Source: Acanthosepion pharaonis | Taxonomy: Eukaryota > Mollusca > Cephalopoda > Sepiida > Sepiidae | Length of the DNA stretch: 64,000 bases | Direction of reading: 5' to 3' | NCBI GenBank assembly: GCA_903632075.3 | Contig: CAHIKZ030005210.1 | Location: 522,501-586,500, forward strand | Shown: one piece after another, positions 8,827 through 18,300 of the stretch | Position numbering within the stretch: position 1 is the first letter of the stretch | Layout of the letters: every line of letters begins with the position of its first letter | The notes under the pieces: generated by a model | Told to the model about the DNA's origin: nothing | Databases searched by the model: none | What the model saw: only the letters and a program-made list of their open reading frames with translations | Translations under genes and position numbers: made by a program

Positions 8827-9718
8827 AGATCACGTGATGGTAAAGGAAATATCTATATGGGAATTAGCGTGTTGTCTATGTGATCACTCAACGAATTACT
8901 TCGAAAGTGTGCTTGTCGAACTCTCTGCCTCCGGGCACAGAGGAACACAGACGAGGCTGTGTCGACGGACAGAGTGTCGTCAGGGGTGGTAGACAATTAC
9001 TCGAACCCGCTTTTACGGGGTCTAAGGGGATTTTTTGACCGCGCCTACCCCACAATAAACTTGGCCTTGTTCCGCATTCAGCCGCATGGTGCGGTTAGTG
9101 AATATCTCACAATCAGGATTACTATTCAGATCACTATTCGGTGGTCACTATTCGAGCGAGTATTATCAAGCAAGTACGATTAGTGCGAGTGATTTTCGAA
9201 GGCGTCTGACACCAGTATTGTTTAACGGCGTTACTATAGTTGTATCTGCGATTACAAAGCCTCTACTACAACGAGCATTACGAAAGTGACAACAAGTATT
9301 CTTTGACATCACGAAAAATACCCACAGGACAAAATGAAAACAAGAGGGACAGACGAAAACAGCGTATAACAGTAACCGTGAGTAAATGGATGGCGGAACA
9401 AGGTTAAGAGATATAATAAAAAGATAAAAATGTATTAAGACTTACAAAGGACGGGAAATTGTGTAGAGCCGTGATTACCAACATTTAACCTATCTATTCA
9501 CAATTACATTCATTATTTTTACAATATAAAAATGGCTGCAGACATGAAGTTGGAAATATTTGTTTGAAATTTAATAAATTTCTTGTTTTGAATTCTTCGT
9601 TTCGGCCGGTGAAGCCTGCTTGGTTTTCGAAGTTCTGAGTTATTCGGCCGAATACACTAATCATTGTTGTTTCATCTACGACGTTGTTTGGACTACTTAA
9701 GGTGTATGCAGAATCAGC
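8827..9718. other. Unrecognised segment between the two SINE-like copies
   Basis: The first half (to about 9300) is visibly richer in C and G than its surroundings and contains CG-rich phrases such as GTCGACGGACAGAGTGTCGT and an AATAAA at 9053. That could suit a solo LTR, but I could not find TG...CA ends, a target duplication, a primer-binding site or a second copy. Open frames at 8959-9183 and 9086-9289 have no recognisable motif. The second half is AT-rich and unremarkable. Confidence 0.4.
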
Positions 9719-9938
9719 GCCGGGATATTGAGCGCCCTAAGGGAAACTCTTTAATATGTGGCCCCCCTCCTCTCCATTTATCTCGCTCAGTATGTTTTTG
9801 ATAAGATAATTACGCAAACTTGCACGAGAGTATTCAAATGCCAACTGATACATACGAGGCAACTCTTTTTTCATCCCAAGCAACCGCCGGGTTTGCTTAG
9901 GGCGCGGCGCCGATCCTAGATGCACATTGCGTCTGGTA

Positions 9939-9991
<53 letters not shown>
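9719..9991 (+). mobile_element. SINE-like short retroposon with (ATCT)n tail, copy 2
   Basis: The body matches copy 1 at an exact offset of 1185 bases and, read by eye, is identical over the roughly 220-base unique part. The tail runs into a compound microsatellite. No target-site duplication is evident, perhaps because the tail expanded and changed. The absence of differences implies a very recent origin for one or both copies. Confidence 0.8.
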
Positions 9992-9992
<1 letters not shown>

Positions 9993-10038
9993 TCATGCCA
10001 CCTACCTACCTACCTACCTACCTATCTATTTATGCCAC

Positions 10039-10070
<32 letters not shown>

Positions 10071-10084
10071 TAATGCCACCTATC
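9939..10084. repeat. Compound (ATCT)n / (ACCT)n microsatellite
   Basis: ATCT repeats (9939-9991) are followed by an ATGCCACC linker, ACCT repeats, more ATCT repeats and two further ATGCCACC linkers. It probably grew out of the 3' tail of SINE-like copy 2. The plus-strand Leu-Ser-Ile-Tyr frame across it is not a gene. Confidence 0.93.
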
Positions 10085-11427
10085 TTGAACGACTGTCAGA
10101 TATATATATATATAATTTCACTGATCAAAACTAATACGTTCTAATTTAATTTTAAAAGGATTAGCTACAATTCCTAGTTGTTTTAATTTTTATTTTATTA
10201 ATTTCCATTATTTTATTTTATTTATTTATTTAGCTATAAAGGGCCTAGAGTCTGAGAGAGAAAATCTATGGCATTTCGTTCTCTTTTCATACCCATAATT
10301 CTCTTTCAAAATGGCTACCCCTCTGGAGATGCGTAGAATGTAAAGCGCTGTCATAGGATTTGTGTTTGGAAAGCAAAAGTGCTGCAAATATTCACAGGAG
10401 GTGAATGAACGTTTTATGGAGATGCTGCACTTGAAGTAAGCACAGCCAGTTGAGTTAATGCCAATTTTAGAGAGAAAGGAGTAACTGACCCCAGTGACAG
10501 GTTTTGCAGTGACAAGGCAATTGCTTCTGTGAATGGAGATCAGGTTAAAAAGTTTCTCAATACAGCTGACAGAAGAAACACCATGTGAAAGCCTTTTGTG
10601 AAGCCCTAGTAGTGTCTGCAGTTTAATGCAGTTTCTTGGTTACCCAGTGGTATGTTCAAAGTGGGTTCCTAGAATGTTGACAGATTTGATTGAAGGAAGA
10701 GAGTGTAATTGCTACCCGGATTTTAGCCCGTGAAGTAAATAATCAGACGACTGCGGTTCTTCTATGATGAGGAGATAAAAAAAAAGAGACAACTTTTACT
10801 AGGCTACGAAAACAGTTCAGAAGTTTCTAGGAGGCGGACATACATGACCTCCTCAAATACAACGATTTAGTAAGAAGAAACTCTATATTAAGGACTAGAT
10901 TTCAAATCCTGAAGCCTTTTGGTTTGGTTTGGTTTGTTGTACGGTATATTAACCTCAATGGATTATTTAATGCCAACAAGATTTTTATTGCTGGTAATAT
11001 TTTTCTTTTTCAAAAATGTACTGCTGATAATAATTTTTTCAAAAAAGTATTACTGGTCTTAGATCCTCTTTTTATACTTTCATAGTGTTTTGACCCCAGC
11101 TTGGGGTTTAGCTATTTATCCATTATCCTAACAGGTGCTACCACCCCGGATCAGAATGGACCTGGGAACACCAGCAATTAAGAAGTGGTTTCACACTCCT
11201 CAAAACCTCCTGATCAGAGGCCTTGCTGTCGGATGTAGTTTATCGTCTTACCCAGGACGCGGATGTAGTTTATCGTCTTACTGTTGTGGATTCCGAGATG
11301 AAATTCGGTCTCCAAAAAATGACAAACGCAAGAATTAACGATAAGAACGATAAGAAATTAAATGTATTTACACAATAATACAATGAATAATACTGTTAGT
11401 GAATCCAGGAACGCTGTTAGTGGCAAC
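10085..11427. other. Unrecognised intergenic sequence
   Basis: Over 1.3 kb without a gene I can support. A TTTA/TTTTA-rich stretch lies at 10186-10236, a short TA run at 10101-10112, and a GGTTT run near 10919-10938. A 30-base-offset duplication is listed separately. Frames here (for example 11135-11338) show no family motif. Confidence 0.45.
11230..11281. repeat. Short tandem duplication (22-base match at offset 30)
   Basis: Bases 11230-11251 and 11260-11281 are identical; the core is GGATGTAGTTTATCGTCTTA. This is a simple local duplication of no evident function. Confidence 0.9.
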
Positions 11428-11445
11428 TATATATATATCTATATA

Positions 11446-11503
<58 letters not shown>
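11428..11503. repeat. (TA)n microsatellite 4, interrupted
   Basis: An alternating TA tract of about 76 bases with three ATCTAT interruptions near its left end. Confidence 0.96.
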
Positions 11504-11508
<5 letters not shown>

Positions 11509-12665
11509 TCTCGAAGTAGGACTTTCTTAGAGTCTACGTGCTTGTAACTGAGACTTCTACAAGCGGTTACCTCACACTATTACTCTACCTCCAACTCAAT
11601 CACAATCTCTGTCTTCTCTCACTCTCTCTATTCTGACTGACTCTGGGTATTTAACGGCAGCAGTCCAAGTAACACTCTGGTCGAGTCCACTTATATGAAA
11701 AAGGGGTGGACCCCATAGCACTTACCCAGGACACCCTGAGCCTTTTGTGTAGATTCTGCTACAGGGTTTGCGCTTCTACAATATATTTTCTGTTATAGAG
11801 AGAAGATGAATCTGGGATCTACCTTTGTTCTTATGAGGCCGGATTTGTATCTTCCATTCGATTATGTTGTGGTGATGCTTAGATATCAGATATTTGTACA
11901 GGTGAGGAAACACTCACATGTAGTGCATATATCAACAACTTAGATTGAATTGTCAGTAAGTACAGCCGTATCTGTACCCATTATTACATCATCGAGGCTC
12001 CACCGGAGGCTATTGTACGGTCTAGGTCTTCTTTTTTATGTGGTGTGTCTCCTCAGGATATAGGCGATCATGGCTCTCCACAACTTCGTATACCCTGTAG
12101 TTCTTAACTTTGTCATTCTGTTATCTCTCCTAAACCGCCATCCATTTAGTCAAGTTCGCTTAGTATGTCATGTGCTGTTTTCCTCTGGCCCTCTCTCTAT
12201 CCCGTGAGTATCAGATTTTCCAAGCCCTCCACCCCCAATATGTCCCAGAAACCCCAACTGTCCCTTCCTGGTGGGGTCCTTTTTGTTTTTATTTTCTCCA
12301 GAACTTCGTAGTTGCTCGGTTTATATACCTGCTGATAGGACAGCCTAAGGTTCGGATTCTTGACAATCAGGTTGATAATTCCAACCCAGAAAATGTTTCC
12401 TTCCAACACCCTTAATGAAAGGACAAGTAATTCAGAAGATACAGTCGTGATGCGTTGAGTGTTCATATTTCGCCTACCCAGAAATCAAGGCAACAGAACT
12501 TCTTCATTGTGACAAATCTGGGAGCCCAGACACCACTACAAGCTCGCTAGCATGTGAGGACTAAAAGAGTTATTGGGAGAAAGGGCTGGATTGGACAGAT
12601 TGCTCGGAGGTTGCTCGGGGTTTCACAAGCATCCCTTACCCCGATTGGATTGAATAGTATTCTAA
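11504..12665. other. Unrecognised intergenic sequence
   Basis: I see no supported gene. Overlapping frames on both strands at 12,170-12,466 are open but show no motif, so neither is called. A CT-rich stretch lies near 11,600-11,640. Confidence 0.45.
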
Positions 12666-12755
12666 AACATAACTATTGCATTTTGCTGCATATAAGACGC
12701 TGCAATGCATCAGGCGCTCCCCACAAATTTTGAAGGAAAAATCAGAAATGTTTTT
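12666..12755 (+). repeat. Possible terminus of another 'GTATAAGACGC'-type DNA transposon
   Basis: TTTTGCTGCATATAAGACGC (near 12,678-12,697), followed by AAATTTTGAAGGAAAAA, resembles the terminal region of MITE-like elements related to the 5198 element. A possible opposite end, reading TACCGTAAATTTGG on the minus strand, ends near 12,883, but the two do not pair well. The call is weak. Confidence 0.35.
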
Positions 12756-12889
12756 TTCTTTGTAGTTTGCAGCCCTTCCCACTATCAGTAAATGTTAATC
12801 ACTGAATAGCATATTCTCAGCATGAATCCAGACTAATTACGAAAATTCATCACAGACTGAGAAGAAGTACCAAATTTACGGTATCTATT

Positions 12890-13085
12890 TGTTCGCTTTG
12901 TTTTTCCTTCCGCTTGTGCTGTTAGGCGTCGCGAGGAGACACAGTCGTCTGTCAGCGCCAAGGCGAGTGGCCCGGAAAAGAGATATTTCGTGAGCTCTGA
13001 TAGTGTCTACCACTGAGTCGCTCCAGCGTCTTCTTGGCCTGCCTCTCGCTCTCCAGCCAGAGTACCTGAGGGTATATGCTAGTAG
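12890..13085 (-). pseudogene. Possible LINE C-terminal remnant ('RGRPRRRW' type)
   Basis: The minus strand reads RARGRPRRRWSDSVVDTIRA (near 13,057-12,998). The G-R-P-(R/K)-x-R-W signature is common near the C-terminus of several LINE polymerase ORFs. Only this short stretch is readable and no RT domain was seen upstream of it, so the call is tentative. Confidence 0.4.
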
Positions 13086-13285
13086 GGCTAGTTGCGAGAG
13101 AATCTTATCACCTATTTCGTTACAGCACTCGCTTGCTTACGATACATTATGTATTGGCTGTCAGATAAAATTTTGTTTAAAAAATTCAATATATAATCCC
13201 CCACCTCTTGAGTGCCAAGCTCCTTCAACAGACAGGCGATCATGTCTCTCGCCAGCTTCCTTTTTAAAAGTTCTCTTTAATTTGC
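13086..13285. other. Left border zone of the satellite array
   Basis: There is no gene. Around 13,250-13,280 the sequence (CAGCTTCCTTTTTAAAAGTT onward) loosely resembles the satellite block CAGTTCCTTCTAAAGTCTAC, so a badly decayed partial monomer may extend to about 13,250. Confidence 0.4.
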
Positions 13286-13478
13286 GTAGATAGGTTCGCC
13301 TATCATCCGGTTCACACACATCCGCGGTTTTTGAACAGTAGAGGTTTATCCATTGTTTCCTGTTTAAGATTGGGTTTCCTGAGGTTCCTTCTAAGGTCAA
13401 CTTCAACTCTATACTTCTGATATCTACGCCTAAGTCTGTAATTTTATTCACTAACTACTTTTTTTTCACCCAAAATGA
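13286..13478. repeat. Edge monomer, 193 bp, type-B-like
   Basis: The leftmost monomer begins GTAGATAGGTTCGCCTATCA and is 193 bases to the next GTAGATAGG. It has B-type features (TTTCCTGTTTAAGATTGGGT, GTCAACTTCAACTCTATAC) and an interval of 78 bases between CTTCAACT and the next GTAGATA, against 45 in B and 30 in A. It is the most diverged monomer, as expected at an array edge, where exchange between repeats is rare. Confidence 0.88.
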
Positions 13479-13623
13479 GTAGATAGGTTTGCCTATCTTC
13501 CGTTCACAAGCCTCCACGGTCTTTTGAAAAAGAGTAGAGGTTTATCCCTTGTTTGCTGTTTAGGATATGGCCACCAGTTCCTTCTAAAGTATGCTTCAGT
13601 TTTTGTCTCTTCCACCAACTGGA
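13479..13623. repeat. Transitional second monomer
   Basis: This 145-base monomer has a B-like first part (GATAGGTTTGCCTATC at 13,482-13,497) and an A-like last part (GCTTCAGTTTTTGTCTCTTC). From the next monomer on, all are type A. Confidence 0.85.
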
Positions 13624-15380
13624 GTAGATAGGTTCACCTATGGCTGGTTCACACTCCTCCCCAGTCCTTTTGAACAGGAGTAGAGGTTTATCCCTTGTTT
13701 GCTGTTTAGGATTGGGCCTCCAGTTCCTTCTAAAGTCTGCTTCAGTTTTTGTCTCTTCCACCAACTGGAGTAGACAGGTTCACCTATGGCTGGTTCACAC
13801 TCCTCCCCAGTCCTTTTGAACAGGAGTAGAGGTTTATCCCTTGTTTGCTGTTTAGGATTTGGCCACCAGTTCCTTCTAAAGTCTGCTTCAGTTTTTGTCT
13901 CTTCCACCAATTGGAGTAGATAGGTTCACCTTTGGCTGGTTCACACTCCTCCCCAGTCTTTTTGAACAGGAGTAGAGGTTTATCCCTTGTTTGCTGTTTA
14001 GGGTTGGGTTTCCGGTTCCTTCTAAAGTCTGCTTCAGTTTTTGACTTTTCCACCAATTGGAGTAGATAGGTTCACCTATGGCTGGTTCACACTCCTCCCC
14101 AGTCCTTTTGAACAGGAATAGAGGTTTATCCTTTGTTTGCTGTTTAGGATATGCCCACCAGTTCCTTCTAAAGTCTGCTTCAGTTTTTTTGTCTCTTCCA
14201 CCAACTGGGTAGATAGGTTCACCTATGGCTGGTTCACCTCCTCCCCAGTCCTTTTGAACAGGAATAGAGGTTTATCCCTTGTTTGCTGTTTGATTTGGCC
14301 ACCAGTTCCTTCTAAAGTCTGCTTCAGTTTTTGTCTCTTCCACCAACTGGAGTAGATAGGTTCACCTATGGCTGGTTCACACTCCTCCCCAGTCCTTTTG
14401 AACAGGAATAGAGGTTTATCCCTTGTTTGCTGTTTAGGATTTGGCCACCAGTTCCTTCTAAAGTCTGCTTCAGTTTTTGTCTCTTTCACCAACTGGAGTA
14501 GATAGGTTCACCTATGGCTGGTTCACACTCCTCCCCAGTCCTTTTGAACAGGAGTCGCGGTTTATCCCTTGTTTGCTCTTTAGGATTTGGCCACCAGTTT
14601 CTTCTAAAGTCTGCTTCAGTTTTTGTCTCTTCCACCAACTGGAGTAGATAGGTTCACCTATGGCTGGTTCACACTCCTCCCCAGTCCTTTTGAACAGGAA
14701 TAGAGGTTTATCCCTTGTTTGCTGTTTAGGATTTGGCCACCAGTTCCTTCTAAATCTGCTTCAGTTTTTGTCTCTTCCACCAACTGGGTAGATAGGTTCA
14801 CCTATGGCTGGTTCACCTCTTCCCCAGTCCTTTTGAACAGGAATAGAGGTTTTATCCCTTGTTTGCTGTTTAGGATTTGGCCACCAGTTCCTTCTAAAAT
14901 CTGCTTCAGTTTTTGTCTCTTCCACCAACTGGAGTAGATAGGTTCACCTATGGCTGGTTCACACTCTTCCCCAGTCCTTTTGAACAGGAATAGAGGTTTA
15001 TCCCTTGTTTGCTGTTTAGGATTTGGCCACCAGTTCCTTCTAAAATCTGCTTCAGTTTTTTGTCTCTTCCAGCAATTGGAGTAGATAGGTTCACCTATGG
15101 CTGGTTCACACTCTTCCCCAGTCCTTTTGAACAGGAATAGAGGTTTATCCCTTGTTTGCTGTTTAGGATTTGGCCACCAGTTCCTTCTAAAATCTGCTTC
15201 AGTTTTTGTCTCTTCCACCAACTGGAGTAGATAGGTTCACCTATGGCTGGTTCACACTCTTCCCCAGTCCTTTTGAACAGGAATAGAGGTTTATCCCTTG
15301 TTTGCTGTTTAGGATTTGGCCACCAGTTCCTTCTAAAGTCTGCTTCAGTTTTTGTCTCTTCCACCAATTGGAGTAGATAG
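13624..15380. repeat. Regular type-A block, left
   Basis: About a dozen monomers lie at close to 146-base spacing with few indels (for example starts at 13,624 and 13,770). Differences are mostly point changes such as CAACTGG/CAATTGG, TATGG/TTTGG and GGAATAGAGG/GGAGTCGCGG. Confidence 0.95.
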
Positions 15381-18300
15381 ATTCACCTATGGTTGGTTCT
15401 TTTGAACTTTATCCCTCCCCAGTCCTTTTTGAACAGGGAATAGGGTTCACTCCTCCCTATGGTTTATCCTTGTTTGCTGTTTAGGATTTGGCCACCAGTT
15501 CCTTCTAAATCTACTTCAGTTTTGTCTCTTCCACCAACTGGAGTAGATAGGTTCACCTATGGCTGGTTCACTCCTCCCCAGTCCTTTTGAACAGGAATAG
15601 AGGTTTTATCCCTTGTTTGCTGTTTAGGATTTGGCCACCAGTTCCTTCTAAAATCTGCTTCAGTTTTTGTCTCTTCCACCAACTGGAGTAGGATGGGGTT
15701 CACTTTTGAACTATGGCTGGTTGTTTAGACTCCTCCCCCAGTCCTTTTGAACAGGAAGGTTTATGGTGGGTTTATCCCTGGTTTGCTGTTTAGGATTTGG
15801 CCACCAGTTCCTTCTAAAGTCTGCTTCAGTTTTTGTCTCTTCCACCAACTGGGTAGATAGGTTCACCTATGGCTGGTTCACCTCCTCCCCAGTCCTTTTT
15901 GAACAGGAATAGAGGTTTATCCCTGGTTTGCTGTTTAGGATTTGGCCACCAGTTCCTTCTAAAATCTGCTTCAGTTTTTGTCTCTTCCACCAACTGGGTA
16001 GATAGGTTCACCTATGGCTGGTTCACACTCCTCCCCAGTCCTTTTGAACAGGAATAGAGGTTTATCCCTTGTTTGCTGTTTGATTTGGCCACCAGTTCTT
16101 CTAAAATCTGCTTCAGTTTTTCTCTTCCACCAAAAATCTGGCTTCCTTTTTGAACAGGAATCGGGGTTTATCCCTTGTTTGCTGTTTTTGCCACCAGTTC
16201 TTCTAAAATCCTTCAGTTTTGTCTCTTCCACCAACTGGGTAGATAGGTTCACCTATGGCTGGTTCACTCCTCCTCCCCCATCCCTTTGTTTCCTTTTGAA
16301 CAGGAATAGATAGGTTTATCCTTGTTTGCTGTTTATCCCTAGGGATTTGGCCACCAGTTCCTTCTAAAATCTGCTTCAGTTTTTTGTCTCTTCCACCAAC
16401 TGGAGTAGATAGGTTCCTATGGCTGGTTCACCTCCTCCCCAGTCCTTTTGAACAGGAATAGAGGTTTATCCCTTGTTTGCTGTTTAGGATTTGGCCACCA
16501 GTTCCTTCTAAAGTCTGCTTCAGTTTTTGTCTCTTCCACCAACTGGAGTAGATAGGTTCACCTATGGCTGGTTCACACTCCTCCCCAGTCCTTTTGAACA
16601 GGAATAGAGGTTTATCCCTTGTTTGCTGTTTAGGATTTGGCCACCAGTTCCTTCTAAAGTCTGCTTCAGTTTTTGTCTCTTCCACCAACTGGAGTAGATA
16701 GGTTCACCTATGGCTGGTTCACCTCCTCCCAGTCCTTTTGAACAGGAATAGAGGTTTATCCCTTGTTTGCTGTTTAGGAGTTCCTTTGGCCACCAGTTCT
16801 CTTCTAAAAGGTTCTGCTTCAGTCCTTTTTGTCTTGTTTCTTCCACTTCTAAAGTCTGCTTCAGTTTTAGATAATTGGGTTCACCTATGGCTGGTTCACT
16901 CCTCCCCTCCCCAGTCCTTTTGAACAGGAATAGGGTTTATCCCTTGTTTGAACAGGAATGTTTAGGATTTGGCCACCAGTTCCTTCTAAAATCTGCTTCA
17001 GTTTTTGTCTCTTCCACCAACTGGAGTAGATAGGTTCACCTATGGCTGGTTCACACTCCTCCCAGTCCTTTTGAACAGGAATAGAGGTTTATCCCTTGTT
17101 TGCTGTTTAGGATTTGGCACCAGTTCCTTCTAAAATCTGCTTCAGTTTTTGTCTCTTTCACCAACTGGAGTAGATAGGTTCACCCTATGGCTGGTTCACA
17201 CTCCTCCCCAGTCCTTTTGAACAGGAATAGAGGTTTATCCCTTGTTTGCTGTTTAGGATTTGGCCACCAGTTCCTTCTAAAGTCTGCTTCAGTTTTGTCT
17301 CTTCCACCAACTGGAGTAGATAGGTTCACCTATGGCTGGTTCACCTCCTCCCCAGTCCTTTTGAACAGGAATAGAGGTTTATCCCTTGTTTGCTGTTTAG
17401 GATTTGGCCACCAGTTCCTTCTAAAGTCTGCTTCAGTTTTTGTCTCTTCCACCAACTGGGTAGATAGGTTCACCTATGGCTGGTTCACCTCCTCCCCAGT
17501 CCTTTTGAACAGGAATAGAGGTTTATCCCTTGTTTGCTGTTTAGGATTTGGCCAGTTCCCAGTTCCTTCTAAAGTCTGCTTCAGTCCTTTTTTGTCTCTT
17601 CCACCAACTGGAGTAGATAGGTTCACCTATGGCTGGTTCACACTCCTCCCCAGTCCTTTTGAACAGGAATAGAGGTTTTATCCTTGTTTGCTGTTTAGGA
17701 TTTGGCCACCAGTTCCTTCTAAAGTCTGCTTCAGTTTTTGTCTCTTCCACTAACTGGAGTAGATAGGTTCACCTATGGCTGGTTCACACTCCTCCCCAGT
17801 CCTTTTGAACAGGAATAGAGGTTTATCCTTGTTTGCTGTTTAGGATTTGGCCACCAGTTCCTTCTAAAATCTGCTTCAGTTTTTGTCTCTTCCACCAACT
17901 GGGTAGATAGGTTCACCTATGGCTGGTTCACCTCCTCCCCCAGTCCTTTTGAACAGGAATAGAGGTTTATCCCTTGTTTGCTGTTTAAGGATTTGGCCAC
18001 CAGTTCCTTCTAAAGTCTGCTTCAGTTTTTGTCTCTTCCACCAATTGGAGTAGATAGGTTCACCTATGGCTGGTTCACACTCCTCCCCAGTCCTTTTGAA
18101 CAGGAATAGAGGTTTATCCCTTGTTTGCTGTTTAGGATTTGGCCACCAGTTCCTTCTAAAGTCTGCTTCAGTTTTTGTCTCTTCCACCAACTGGAGTAGA
18201 GATAGGTTCACCTATGGCTGGTTCACACTCCTCCCAGTCCTTTTGAACAGGAATAGAGGTTTATCCCTTGTTTGCTGTTTAGGATTTGGCCACCAGTTCC

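Noticed and set aside
8827..9300. Solo LTR of a retrotransposon
   Set aside because: The composition and an AATAAA were suggestive, but there were no TG/CA ends, target duplication, primer-binding site or second copy.
8552..9925. A 62-codon minus-strand frame conserved perfectly at 8552-8740 and 9737-9925
   Set aside because: Its conservation is explained by the two identical SINE-like copies; there is no independent evidence of selection on the protein.
9920..10144. Leu-Ser-Ile-Tyr repeat frame
   Set aside because: Translation of the compound ATCT/ACCT microsatellite.
12170..12466. Overlapping open frames on both strands, about 80-90 codons
   Set aside because: No recognisable motif, no support for one strand over the other, and surrounded by repeat-derived DNA.
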